This document shows, piece after piece, positions 5,646 to 12,848 of a stretch of DNA of 33,369 nt. Within the stretch, counting starts at the first letter, position 1, and each line of letters starts with the position of its first letter. The notes beneath the pieces were generated by a model. The model worked only from the letters and a program-made list of their open reading frames with translations, was not told the DNA's origin and ran no database searches. The DNA is from a virus, in IMG/VR virus record IMGVR_UViG_3300003873_000092, positions 1 to 33,369 of that record. One strand, 5' to 3'. Position numbers and translations under genes: made by a program.

Positions 5646-5669
5646 TACATCCTTACATGTAAAGATGTA
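5646..5669. promoter_or_regulatory. 24-bp near-perfect palindrome upstream of the small recombinase
   Basis: The outer arms are TACATC and GATGTA and the inner palindrome is TTACATGTAA, with one mismatched pair (C/A) between them: 11 of 12 pairs match. It lies 31 bp before the recombinase ATG. A second inverted repeat, ATTGAA-TATT-TTCAAT (5674-5689), follows. The size suits either an operator for the recombinase gene or a crossover site with two inverted recombinase-binding arms. A plain intergenic hairpin is also possible. Confidence 0.45.
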
Positions 5670-5700
5670 ACTGATTGAATATTTTCAATAAGGAGAAACA

Positions 5701-6294
5701 ATGGCGCGACCAAAAGGAACAACACGGGCGAAAAAGCCCATACTCAAAAAAGAGTATGAACGGCTCACTCACGCAGTGCATAAAAGCATTGTTATCAAGA
5801 GTCCAACGAAGATGAAACTCATACGAGCTTTTACGCTGCTCTATCTTACAGGGTGCAGAGTGAGTGAGATAGCAGAACTAAGAACCCAAGATGTGAAGAT
5901 GATGATACAAAATAATGAGTACTCACTCTCTAATGACACTAAGACAAAGTCAGCACGGCTCATTACATTTGATGAAAACTATGCACAGATAGAGTTCTTA
6001 AAAAAGATACTTCCGCTCGATGATGGGTACCTGTTTGCAAAAAACAACTCAAACAAAGCGATGACAGTCAGTGCATTAAAACTCCTTATGAATAAGTTCA
6101 TACATAGAGTTCTTGGAGAGCTGTACTCTACGCATAGCTTTAGAACTGGTTACATCACGACTGCACATCAACAAGGATTATCGTTAGAACATATAAGAGA
6201 AGACATAGGGCATAAAAACATAGCAACAACAGCCCGCTATGCAACAGTGACAAGTGCAGAAATTTCCCACGGGAAAACTTTGCGTGAGTGGTAG
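5701..6294 (+). CDS. Catalytic-domain-only tyrosine recombinase
   Basis: This 197-residue protein corresponds to the catalytic half of phage-integrase-family recombinases. All signature residues are visible: Arg53 in GCRVSEIAEL, Lys81/83 in the beta-hairpin, His145 and Arg148 in THSFRTG, His171 in IGHKN and the nucleophile Tyr180 in ATTARYATV. It has no SAM-like core-binding domain and no arm-binding domain, whereas XerC/D are about 300 residues. Its place, 95 bp before parA and after a strong palindrome, suits a multimer resolvase for a plasmid form or an inversion enzyme. It is unlikely to be the phage integrase, since a full-length one sits at the att site. An upstream AAGGAG supports the start. 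Confidence 0.8.
   Translation: MARPKGTTRAKKPILKKEYERLTHAVHKSIVIKSPTKMKLIRAFTLLYLTGCRVSEIAELRTQDVKMMIQNNEYSLSNDTKTKSARLITFDENYAQIEFLKKILPLDDGYLFAKNNSNKAMTVSALKLLMNKFIHRVLGELYSTHSFRTGYITTAHQQGLSLEHIREDIGHKNIATTARYATVTSAEISHGKTLREW
6263..6276. repeat. Dispersed 14-bp motif TTTCCC-AC-GGGAAA (parS-like candidate, copy 1)
   Basis: TTTCCCACGGGAAA has 6-bp inverted arms around AC. It lies in the last codons of the recombinase gene, 114 bp before the parA start codon. The same arms recur at 11584, 18851 and 30335. A ParB-binding centromere next to parAB is the natural hypothesis. Confidence 0.55.
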
Positions 6295-6315
6295 TGCCAA
6301 AATTAACTAGGCACT

Positions 6316-6353
6316 TTAGAGCGTATAGTTAATACAAAAGATATTTATATAAT
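6316..6353 (+). promoter_or_regulatory. parAB promoter with shared upstream box
   Basis: A box, TTAGAGCGTATAGTTAA (6316-6332), is followed after exactly 15 bp by a consensus -10 hexamer TATAAT (6348-6353), 37 bp before the parA start. The same box with the same 15-bp gap to a -10-like hexamer lies upstream of the giant gene (28223-28186, minus strand). The end of the box occupies the -35 position, so the box may be a regulator-binding site or an alternative -35. Confidence 0.6.
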
Positions 6354-6389
6354 GGTGAACTACAGACATTACTAATGAGGGGTTAGAAA

Positions 6390-7004
6390 ATGAATATAAC
6401 AATAGCACATACAAAAGGCGGAGTCGGTAAAAGCACTTTAGCTTGGCATCTTGCACACGCTTTAAAAGAGATAGGTAAGAGTGTAACCATAGTTGATTTA
6501 GACTTTCAGCAGACACTTTTCTTTATAAACAAGATCCGTGGAGTTGATGACATAGAAGTCTTACAGCCGCAGACAGTAGCCGAAGTTATGCAGATACTCG
6601 TAACTGAAAAGAAAAGAAGTGACTACTATATAGTAGATGTTGGTGGCTTTGACAGCGACATCAACAGAGCAGCACTGGACTTCTCACATAAAGTTCTCAT
6701 ACCAATAAGTGAAAGTGTTACAGAGGTTCTAGGCTTCAAAACATTTGAGGGAATCATAGACGAGCTTATACTAAAAGATACTGAGTTTGATGTAGTGCTA
6801 AACAACATCCATCCACTCACAAGAAACTTCTCTACAATAAAAGAAGCAGTAGGAGACAAATACAAACTTCTTGACACTGTAATAAGAAGCAGAAAAGTTT
6901 ACAAAACAACTCTCGGAGTTGGTGCAAGTGTGTTTGATACAAATAATGAAAGAGCAAAAGAAGAGATAGGAGGGCTTAGAGATGAACTTATCAGCCATAA
7001 ATAA
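6390..7004 (+). CDS. parA: ParA-type partition ATPase
   Basis: The protein has 204 residues. The deviant Walker A motif KGGVGKST (residues 9-16), VDLDFQQ (35-41) and the Walker B IVDVGG (81-86) identify the ParA/MinD family. There is no N-terminal HTH, as in type Ib plasmid ParAs. ParA binds nucleoid DNA in its ATP form and, with ParB on parS, positions and segregates low-copy replicons. The downstream parB overlaps it by 23 bp, so the pair is co-translated. In a phage this implies a plasmid-like lysogenic state, as in P1 or N15. A shared promoter box lies upstream. Confidence 0.9.
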   Translation: MNITIAHTKGGVGKSTLAWHLAHALKEIGKSVTIVDLDFQQTLFFINKIRGVDDIEVLQPQTVAEVMQILVTEKKRSDYYIVDVGGFDSDINRAALDFSHKVLIPISESVTEVLGFKTFEGIIDELILKDTEFDVVLNNIHPLTRNFSTIKEAVGDKYKLLDTVIRSRKVYKTTLGVGASVFDTNNERAKEEIGGLRDELISHK

Positions 7005-7854
7005 AATAACAGCAGGGAAGACTCGCACGAGTGGTATAAGTGATTTTGCAGAACTAGAACTCTCTAAAGTCTATGCAAACCCAGAACAGCCTCGTAAAGA
7101 GTTTGATACTCACTTGCTTATAGAGTTAGCTCACGATATAGAGACAAACGGACTCTTACAGCCCATAGTCGTAGTTAAACGAGATAATGGCTACATGATA
7201 GTAAGTGGTGAGAGAAGATACCGTGCTCACAAAGAGTTTACATCTATAAGAACTATAAAAGCACACATCATAAACGCAGATGATAGCAAAGTTTTAGAAC
7301 TGGCACTTATTGAAAATATTCAAAGAGAAGATTTGACAGACTTTGAAATAGCCGTTCACATAGGAAAACTTCAAGCAAGTGGTAATTACTCTTGCAAAAG
7401 AGACTTAGCAAAAGCCATAGGAAAGTCACAATCTTATCTCTCAAAAGCTTTCTCGTGCTTGAAGCTAGATGAGAGCATCATAAAAGACATAGAAGAGGGA
7501 AAGAGAGATGTAGGTTTGTCTGTTCTTGATGAAATCGCACGAGTAAAAGATAAACCTATGCAAACAGAAGTTTATAGGATGTATTTATCTGGTTTCCTAA
7601 CTCGCGATGGTATTGCTGAGTATAGGGACTTGATTATGGAGACTCCTGAAGTAGCAGATGTTAAACCTAAAGTTAAAAAAGTACAAAAAAAGAAGTGGAT
7701 CATAAATGAACTCGATGTAAGTGGGAATGAAGAAGATGGAAATTCTTGGTATACAACAGAAGCATACCTCCAATACTGGAAACTAAATATGCCTAAAGAT
7801 TTTCCAAAAGAGACAACGCCTCAAAGATATAAAATCATAATAGAGGAGATATAA
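6982..7854 (+). CDS. parB: ParB-type partition protein
   Basis: This 290-residue protein has the standard ParB order. The N-terminal ParB/Srx (CTPase) domain carries NPEQPRK (33-39), GERRYRA (76-82) and ENIQREDL (111-118). A helix-turn-helix follows at about 137-160 (KRDLAKAIGKSQSYLSKAF). The C-terminal part is more variable and ends in a tryptophan-containing segment not typical of chromosomal ParBs. ParB loads at a palindromic parS site and stimulates ParA. A large ParB paired with a small HTH-less ParA is chromosome-like in domain order. Its site in this genome may be the repeated TTTCCC-NN-GGGAAA motif, but that is inference. Confidence 0.9.
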   Translation: MNLSAINKITAGKTRTSGISDFAELELSKVYANPEQPRKEFDTHLLIELAHDIETNGLLQPIVVVKRDNGYMIVSGERRYRAHKEFTSIRTIKAHIINADDSKVLELALIENIQREDLTDFEIAVHIGKLQASGNYSCKRDLAKAIGKSQSYLSKAFSCLKLDESIIKDIEEGKRDVGLSVLDEIARVKDKPMQTEVYRMYLSGFLTRDGIAEYRDLIMETPEVADVKPKVKKVQKKKWIINELDVSGNEEDGNSWYTTEAYLQYWKLNMPKDFPKETTPQRYKIIIEEI

Positions 7855-7926
7855 ATGTTCTGGACAAATCTAAAGTTTGAAATAGCACTGTTTTTTGCAA
7901 AACTTACGAGACGATTGAGAAGATAA
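7855..7926 (+). CDS. 23-residue hydrophobic/basic peptide
   Basis: The frame reads MFWTNLKFEIALFFAKLTRR then LRR and stops. It begins immediately after the parB stop with a good ribosome-binding site (AGAGGAGAT). Its stop overlaps the next start (TAATG), so it would be translationally coupled on both sides. The composition, hydrophobic then Arg-rich, suggests a membrane-touching amphipathic helix. It may be a real micropeptide or only a coupling leader. Confidence 0.35.
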   Translation: MFWTNLKFEIALFFAKLTRRLRR

Positions 7927-8384
7927 TGATAATAAGTGATTTTTGTGAAAAGTATGAAGTTGGTCAAAGTTGTGTTTTTAACTTAAAAAGTAAAAAGAAA
8001 GTGCCAGACAATATATTTTACAAAAAGAACAATGAGAAAGTGATGCGTGTAAATGCTGAGTATTTCATAAAAAGAAGAGAATTTAAGAAGTTTGTAAAGC
8101 TCTTTAATCAAGATACATATTACTATCTTGAAGAGTTCTTCACAGACACAGAGATTGCAATGTCAGTATCTAAAAAGTACAACTTAAACATGACATCGTT
8201 TCGTATGTATCTGTCTAATGGATTGTTTACAATTAATGAAAAAAGCATACTAAGCTATGTGGTAAACAACTATGAGTGGAACTTCTTTAGATACGGAAGA
8301 CAAATAAGACAGACATTAAAAAGAAGAAACAAAAAGTTTGATATTCAAAAAATATTAGACAGACGAGCTGGGTTGGCTAGCTAA
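7926..8384 (+). CDS. Hypothetical basic protein
   Basis: This 152-residue, Lys/Arg/Tyr/Phe-rich protein is not recognised. The start MIISDFCEKYEVGQSCVFNL and the middle TDTEIAMSVSKKYNLNMTSF each look like possible helix-turn-helix units, and the C-terminus is strongly basic (RQIRQTLKRRNKKF). DNA binding is plausible. It follows parAB in the same operon, where an accessory partition or copy-control protein might be expected, but nothing in the sequence proves this. Confidence 0.5.
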   Translation: MIISDFCEKYEVGQSCVFNLKSKKKVPDNIFYKKNNEKVMRVNAEYFIKRREFKKFVKLFNQDTYYYLEEFFTDTEIAMSVSKKYNLNMTSFRMYLSNGLFTINEKSILSYVVNNYEWNFFRYGRQIRQTLKRRNKKFDIQKILDRRAGLAS

Positions 8385-8400
8385 AATTTAGGAGATAGAA

Positions 8401-8691
8401 ATGAATAGAAATGAAGCAAAAGAAAAATTTTGGAAACAAAATGGTGTGTTTGAAAGAGGGCTCTCAAATAGCTATGAGAAGGTAATAAAATCATATTTTA
8501 TTGGGAGTGAATTTGATGATTTTATAGATTGTATTTTTAATGATTTTGAAGCAGAGTTACAAATAGCGACAAGTGATAAGACTTGTGATGGGTGTATCCT
8601 TAAGCCTAAAGAAGGCGAAAATTATCGCATTGAGTGTGTACAGTGCAGTAGATTTTATGGAGATGGTTTTGAGGGGAAGAAAAATGACTAA
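8401..8691 (+). CDS. Hypothetical protein with C-terminal four-Cys zinc-binding motif
   Basis: The protein has 96 residues. The N-terminal part is helical (FDDFIDCIFNDFEAELQ). The C-terminus has CDGCILKP...ECVQCSRFYGDGFE, a CxxC-x(15)-CxxC arrangement ending in a CSRFY-x-DG-F/W signature that occurs at the C-terminus of many small phage proteins. It probably binds one zinc ion. It overlaps the next gene by 8 bp. Function is unknown. Confidence 0.6.
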   Translation: MNRNEAKEKFWKQNGVFERGLSNSYEKVIKSYFIGSEFDDFIDCIFNDFEAELQIATSDKTCDGCILKPKEGENYRIECVQCSRFYGDGFEGKKND

Positions 8692-8902
8692 AGGGACTAT
8701 GACATTAGAACAACTAGAAGAGGAAATTTATTCTATAGCAAAGATGCCTTTCAGGATAGATATAACTACTGAGTACAAAAATAAAAGTATTTATGTAGAT
8801 TTTGGATTCGGTGTTCACTTTGAAAATAGCGGTACACATATAGATGACATATTTAAAAGTGTATTAACCCAAATACAAGGATATTTCAATGAGAGAAATT
8901 AA
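8684..8902 (+). CDS. Hypothetical protein, 72 residues
   Basis: The ATG at 8684 (MTKGTMTLEQLEEEIYS) is preceded by GAGGGGAAG and overlaps the previous stop by 8 bp. The longer frame from 8573 runs inside the previous gene and is not used. The acidic N-terminal helix is followed by a beta-rich segment (FRIDITTEYKNKSIYVDFGF) and a final helix. It overlaps the first YopX gene by 14 bp. No family was recognised. Confidence 0.5.
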   Translation: MTKGTMTLEQLEEEIYSIAKMPFRIDITTEYKNKSIYVDFGFGVHFENSGTHIDDIFKSVLTQIQGYFNERN

Positions 8903-9302
8903 ATTTAGAGCATGGGACTTTGGGAAAAAAGACAATTCTGCATACACAGAACGAATGTCTGATCCGTTTTATGTTTACAGTGATTTTGTTGTGTTTGAGA
9001 ACGATGCGATTATGACACCTATGTTGAGAGATATTGACAGAGGTGATAACAATAAAAATCGTTTTAAGCTCATGCAATACACCGGTTTAAAAGATAAAAA
9101 TGGTGTTGAGATTTATGAGGGGGATATTGTAGAGTGGGTAAGCGAAGATAATGAGAAATTTAATCACGAAATAATATTTAAAGATTGTTGTTATTGTGCA
9201 AAAAGTGCATATGGAAATATTTCACAGATAGGTGGAACTATGGGGTCTGGCAAAAATATCTATATCGAAGTTATCGGGAATATTTATGAGAATGGGGAGT
9301 AA
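8889..9302 (+). CDS. YopX-domain protein, copy 1
   Basis: The protein has 137 residues. The family hallmarks are MREIKFRAWD at the start, MQYTGLKDKNGVEIYEGDIV in the middle and IEVIGNIYEN at the end. YopX (PF09643) proteins are very common in phages and prophages. They have an N-terminal small domain and an SH3-like beta domain, and their role is unknown. Two paralogues lie at 9306 and 13892. They sit among nucleotide-metabolism genes in the early/middle operon. Confidence 0.85.
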   Translation: MREIKFRAWDFGKKDNSAYTERMSDPFYVYSDFVVFENDAIMTPMLRDIDRGDNNKNRFKLMQYTGLKDKNGVEIYEGDIVEWVSEDNEKFNHEIIFKDCCYCAKSAYGNISQIGGTMGSGKNIYIEVIGNIYENGE

Positions 9303-9305
9303 GTG

Positions 9306-9713
9306 ATGAGAGAGATTAAATATAGAATTTGGGATAAGAAAAGGAATAAATTTGCAAAACAGATAACAACTTTTAAATTAGATAGAGAAGGCAATATCAA
9401 CTTAATTGTTTATTTAGATAAAGCAAATAAAACAAGGGAAATAACAGAGCGAGAAAAAATTTTTACAAATGAATTTGAACCAATGCAATTTACTGGACTT
9501 CTTGACAAGAATGGTGTTGAGACTTATGAGGGTGATATCATAAGAGCAAAAAACTTTGTAAAAGATGCAAAAACAGATAGAGATTGCATTGACATAATCC
9601 ACTTTAAAGACTGTAATTTCTTATATGGAAATTGTTACTTAACTCAATTAAAAGATTATGATTATGAAGTAATCGGCAACATCTACGAAAACAAGGAGCT
9701 TTTGAATGACTAA
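9306..9713 (+). CDS. YopX-domain protein, copy 2
   Basis: I chose the ATG at 9306 (MREIKYRIWDKKRNK) as in its paralogues; a GTG at 9303 is also in frame. The 135-residue protein shows MQFTGLLDKNGVETYEGDII and YEVIGNIYENK. It starts 3 bp after copy 1 and overlaps the next gene by 8 bp. The hinge between the N-terminal motif and the TGL motif is Lys-rich and unlike copy 1, so the pair is an old duplication. Confidence 0.85.
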   Translation: MREIKYRIWDKKRNKFAKQITTFKLDREGNINLIVYLDKANKTREITEREKIFTNEFEPMQFTGLLDKNGVETYEGDIIRAKNFVKDAKTDRDCIDIIHFKDCNFLYGNCYLTQLKDYDYEVIGNIYENKELLND

Positions 9714-9924
9714 AGAACAACAAAAACAACTAAACAAAGTATACCCGTTAAGTGTTCATTCTTTACTTGATGAACTGACTGATAAAATATTTGATGATTT
9801 TGAGCAAAACTTACTATTAGAAGATACTGTAGAAGTAAACGAGCAAGGTTATTTGACAAATTATCCACAGTTTGGAAGATTTAGTAAAGGGAAAAAAATA
9901 TGTATTTATACAAAGGAATTGTGA
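9706..9924 (+). CDS. Hypothetical protein, 72 residues
   Basis: A small protein with a helical, acidic N-terminus (LLDELTDKIFDDFEQNLLLE) and a short beta-rich end rich in Lys (FSKGKKICIYTKEL). The first half resembles the helical start of the zinc-motif protein at 8401, with FDDF and acidic residues in the same relative place, but it lacks the Cys pairs. It overlaps the second YopX gene and stops 1 bp before the dUTPase start. Confidence 0.5.
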   Translation: MTKEQQKQLNKVYPLSVHSLLDELTDKIFDDFEQNLLLEDTVEVNEQGYLTNYPQFGRFSKGKKICIYTKEL

Positions 9925-9925
9925 T

Positions 9926-10444
9926 ATGTTTAAAGTATTAGAAAATGGAAAAGCTCCAACTAAAGGCTCACGCTACTCAGCAGGGATTGATTTGTATGCT
10001 AGTGAGGATTGTATTATAGCAGCAGGTCAAACGAAAATTATCGGTTTAGGTGTTTGTATTGATGAAATTAAACTTATTGAGTGTGTTTTACCTTTGCATA
10101 GAGAATACTATGTAAGAACAGGTGATTTTAAAGTTTTTAAAAACTTCTATGAAAATCTTTTTTTAAAATCTCACTACCTAGAACTCCATCCACGAAGCAG
10201 CCTAAGAGCTAAAGGGCTTATATCAAATACGGGCATAATTGATTTAGATTATGAAGATGAGATTAAGATTATTATTCATAATCCTATACAGAGATTTGGA
10301 AGTTTCCCTGTTTTAACAGATGAGTTTGAAATCAAAAAAGGTCAAAAAATAGCTCAAATACTGCTCAAAGAGCATAAAGGTTATTTACTTGGCATTAAAA
10401 GTGATGAAGAGCGCACAGGCGGTTTTGGGAGTACTGATGAATAA
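9926..10444 (+). CDS. dut: dUTP diphosphatase (trimeric type)
   Basis: It hydrolyses dUTP to dUMP and pyrophosphate, keeping uracil out of phage DNA and feeding thymidylate synthesis. All five motifs are seen in the 172-residue protein: SAGIDLYAS (18-26), PRSSL (89-93), GIIDLDY (103-109, with the catalytic Asp and the base-contacting Tyr), GQKIAQ (139-144) and RTGGFGST (163-170). About 30 extra residues between motifs I and II make it longer than the usual 140-150. The ATG at 9926 has AAGGAA upstream; the frame is open further upstream, but that part lies in the previous gene. It acts with ThyX and NrdB encoded downstream. Confidence 0.9.
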   Translation: MFKVLENGKAPTKGSRYSAGIDLYASEDCIIAAGQTKIIGLGVCIDEIKLIECVLPLHREYYVRTGDFKVFKNFYENLFLKSHYLELHPRSSLRAKGLISNTGIIDLDYEDEIKIIIHNPIQRFGSFPVLTDEFEIKKGQKIAQILLKEHKGYLLGIKSDEERTGGFGSTDE

Positions 10445-10637
10445 AAATGTAAAAAACATCATTCAAAGAATACAATCAATGGGCTTAAATGAGCTAGAGA
10501 CTTTTAAACAAAAAGTATATAACTCCTTAATGGATGTTGTAGAAAAAGACCAAATAGTATCTGCTATAGAAGAGAGAACGAAGCATATAGACAAAGATGA
10601 TGCAATGGTAGAATTTAGTGAGTTTGAACTTGATTAA
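10437..10637 (+). CDS. Hypothetical helical protein, 66 residues
   Basis: The start at 10437 (MNKNVKNIIQRIQSMGLNEL) overlaps the dUTPase stop by 8 bp and has GGGAG upstream. The protein is helical, with a basic first half and an acidic tail (DKDDAMVEFSEFELD). It overlaps the start of the primase gene by about 20 bp, which implies translational coupling to primase. No family was recognised. Confidence 0.5.
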   Translation: MNKNVKNIIQRIQSMGLNELETFKQKVYNSLMDVVEKDQIVSAIEERTKHIDKDDAMVEFSEFELD

Positions 10638-12237
10638 GAACATAGATGCGCTCAAAGCACAACTTGATATTGTTGATATCGTATCGAGCTGTATTGAACT
10701 TAAAAAGGCTGGAGCAAATCTCAAAGCAAACTGCCCATTTCATGATGAAAAGAGTGGAAGTTTTGTAGTAAGTCCTGCTAAACAAATATGCCACTGTTTT
10801 GGATGTGGAGTGACATTTGACTCCATAGGTTTCATACAGGAGTATAAAAAACTCACTTTTGTAGAAGCCGTTGAAGATATAGCTAATGATATGAATTTTA
10901 CTTTGGAGTACGATGCAACAGCAAATAAAAAAGACTACTCTAAACTAATGGAGCATACAAACGGCTTTTATCTTAAAAATATGGATGCAGATATTCATAC
11001 TTATCTTTTAGAGAGAGGTTTGACAGATGAGAGTATAAAAACTTTTGAGATAGGCTATGCCCCAGCATCAAACACGCAAATAGCCCAACTCAACAAAAAT
11101 CTTTTTAGTACACAAGAAGCCATAGAGTGCGGAATACTTGCAACAGATGAGAGTGGAAAGACATACGCAAGACTTACAAACCGCATATCATTTCCAATAC
11201 GAAATCACGCTAACAAGCTCATAGGTTTTGGTGGGAGGATTTTAAAAGGCGATAGAGCAAAATACATAAACTCACCACAAACACAACTCTTTGATAAGTC
11301 AAGACAACTATACGGCTATAACTTAGCAAAAGAGCATATCTACAAAAAAGGAACTTTCACTATCACAGAGGGGTACTTAGATGTAGTGATGTTTCATCAA
11401 GCAGGCATACAAACAGCAGTGGCAACAATGGGAACAGCTCTTACAGAGCTACACTGCAACATCATTAAAAAAGCTCACGCAAAAGCACTACTATGTTTTG
11501 ATGGAGACAAAGCAGGAGTGAATGCTGCACTTAAAGCGAGTAAACTTTTATCTGCTCACGGCATCTTTGGCGGTGTTGTAATTTTTCCCGAGGGAAAAGA
11601 CCCAGCAGATATGGTAAAAAGTGGAGAAAAAACAGCACTCTTTGATCTTATGAAAAAACCTATGCCGCTCATAGATTTTGCACTGAGTACTATTGCAGGG
11701 AGTTACAATCTAAACAAACCAGATGAAAAAGAAAATGCACTGCGTGAGATAGAGTCATTTTTAAAAACACTCAGTCCTGTTGTAGCAGATGAATACAAAG
11801 ATTTTACTGCGCAACTGTTGCAGATAAATATAAACCACATACACACACCAAAGGAGACACAACACCATGAACACAAAACATACCATACCACCATAAACCT
11901 AAGCGAAATGAACATTATAAAAACTGCAAACGAGAGTGATGCACTACTGGACATAGTTCTTGACAGAGTAGAAGCTTCCATGTTTATCTATCACGCAAAA
12001 GAGTTCGAGATGCTACTACATAAAGATATGGAATTGCAAGGATTACTGCTCAGGGATGATATAAAAATCTACTCAGCAGAAGAGCTCACGCAGCAGGTAA
12101 ACATAATGCAGTATAAACACTACGAACAAGAGTTGAAGCGACTAGCAAGCTCAAATGAGAGCTACGAAAAAGTTGCTTTTGAAATGAAAAAAATTAAAGG
12201 GCTCATGTTTGAGCTCAAAAGAGGAATGAAGAGATGA
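10618..12237 (+). CDS. dnaG: DnaG-type DNA primase
   Basis: This 539-residue protein synthesises RNA primers at the replication fork. The CHC2 zinc-binding domain has Cys39, His42 (CPFHDE), Cys60 and Cys63 (CFGC). The TOPRIM core carries EGYLDV (about 251) and CFDGDKAG (about 293), which hold the metal-binding acidic residues. The C-terminal region (about 420-539) is helical and divergent, where cellular DnaG binds DnaB; here the partner would be the phage DnaB-like helicase at the left edge. The start is uncertain: GTG at 10618, or TTG at 10624 or 10630, all inside the previous gene. The gene carries one copy of the dispersed 14-bp motif. Confidence 0.9.
   Translation: MSLNLIKNIDALKAQLDIVDIVSSCIELKKAGANLKANCPFHDEKSGSFVVSPAKQICHCFGCGVTFDSIGFIQEYKKLTFVEAVEDIANDMNFTLEYDATANKKDYSKLMEHTNGFYLKNMDADIHTYLLERGLTDESIKTFEIGYAPASNTQIAQLNKNLFSTQEAIECGILATDESGKTYARLTNRISFPIRNHANKLIGFGGRILKGDRAKYINSPQTQLFDKSRQLYGYNLAKEHIYKKGTFTITEGYLDVVMFHQAGIQTAVATMGTALTELHCNIIKKAHAKALLCFDGDKAGVNAALKASKLLSAHGIFGGVVIFPEGKDPADMVKSGEKTALFDLMKKPMPLIDFALSTIAGSYNLNKPDEKENALREIESFLKTLSPVVADEYKDFTAQLLQININHIHTPKETQHHEHKTYHTTINLSEMNIIKTANESDALLDIVLDRVEASMFIYHAKEFEMLLHKDMELQGLLLRDDIKIYSAEELTQQVNIMQYKHYEQELKRLASSNESYEKVAFEMKKIKGLMFELKRGMKR
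11584..11597. repeat. Dispersed 14-bp motif TTTCCC-GA-GGGAAA (copy 2)
   Basis: TTTCCCGAGGGAAA lies inside the primase gene. It is the exact reverse complement of the copies at 18851 and 30335. With respect to the coding strand of its gene it reads the same way as those two. Here it encodes F-P-E-G-K, a different frame from the other copies. Confidence 0.55.
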
Positions 12238-12848
12238 AAGTAATTCTTGAAGATTACAATAACAGAACAGAAGAGATGATAGCAACATCGGCGGCTATCT
12301 GCTACAATTCTAAGCCTAAAAATTTAGAGATGATTAACAAGATGAAAGAGCATAAACATCTTGCTACTTTTAGATTCGGATTTGCAGTCATTAAGATTGA
12401 GGACATATCAACTATTACAGCAGTGCAGACACTTAGAACAAGTTTTGCGGATATGATAGATAGTGATAGTCACTTGTGGGAGTCACAACGATATGTAAAT
12501 CAGAGTGAGAGAGAGTTTGTTGTTCCACCTTGTGATTATTTAGATGATGATAAAAATAGACAATCTTTTAATCTATTTCTTGGATTAAATGAATATTCAA
12601 AAAGTATTTATAATTCTTTATTAGAAATCGGTGTAAAAAAAGAAGATGCACGCTATGCTCTTACAAGAGCAATAACAACAGACTTATACATAGCAGGCAA
12701 TATGCAGATGTGGAGTCAGTTTTTAAAACTAAGAACAGACAAACACGCACAATGGGAAGTGAGAGCAATGGCAAATGAAATTGCATTAGTACTGAGTGAA
12801 AAATTTCCACGAATTATGGAGGAGTTTACCAATGAAAAAGATATATAA
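12234..12848 (+). CDS. thyX: Flavin-dependent thymidylate synthase (ThyX), divergent
   Basis: ThyX makes dTMP from dUMP using FAD, NADPH and methylene-tetrahydrofolate. The family is recognised in this 204-residue protein from FGFAVIKIEDIS, ESQRYV (83-88) and a C-terminal part with DARYALTRAITTDLYIAGN and FLKLRTDKHAQWEVRAMA (164-180). The last of these matches the conserved L-R...AQ-E-[IV]-R region. The ThyX signature RHRxxSxNxxSxRY is altered: R68 is followed by T-S-F and a longer stretch before ES-QRY, and the RHR triplet is not present. It overlaps primase (ATGA) and nrdB (17 bp), in a cassette that takes dUMP from dUTPase to dTMP. Confidence 0.8.
   Translation: MKVILEDYNNRTEEMIATSAAICYNSKPKNLEMINKMKEHKHLATFRFGFAVIKIEDISTITAVQTLRTSFADMIDSDSHLWESQRYVNQSEREFVVPPCDYLDDDKNRQSFNLFLGLNEYSKSIYNSLLEIGVKKEDARYALTRAITTDLYIAGNMQMWSQFLKLRTDKHAQWEVRAMANEIALVLSEKFPRIMEEFTNEKDI

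Noticed and set aside
5646-6294. Palindrome plus recombinase as a protelomerase/telomere system like N15
   Set aside because: The recombinase is far shorter (197 residues) than known protelomerases (roughly 400-630) and the palindrome is much shorter than telRL (56 bp); a resolvase reading is safer.
6798-7028. 76-residue minus-strand frame over the parA/parB junction
   Set aside because: Antisense to two strongly identified genes; composition typical of a shadow.
9861-9869. Perfect DnaA-box-like TTATCCACA
   Set aside because: A single copy inside a coding gene, with no cluster; no box was found in the iteron region.
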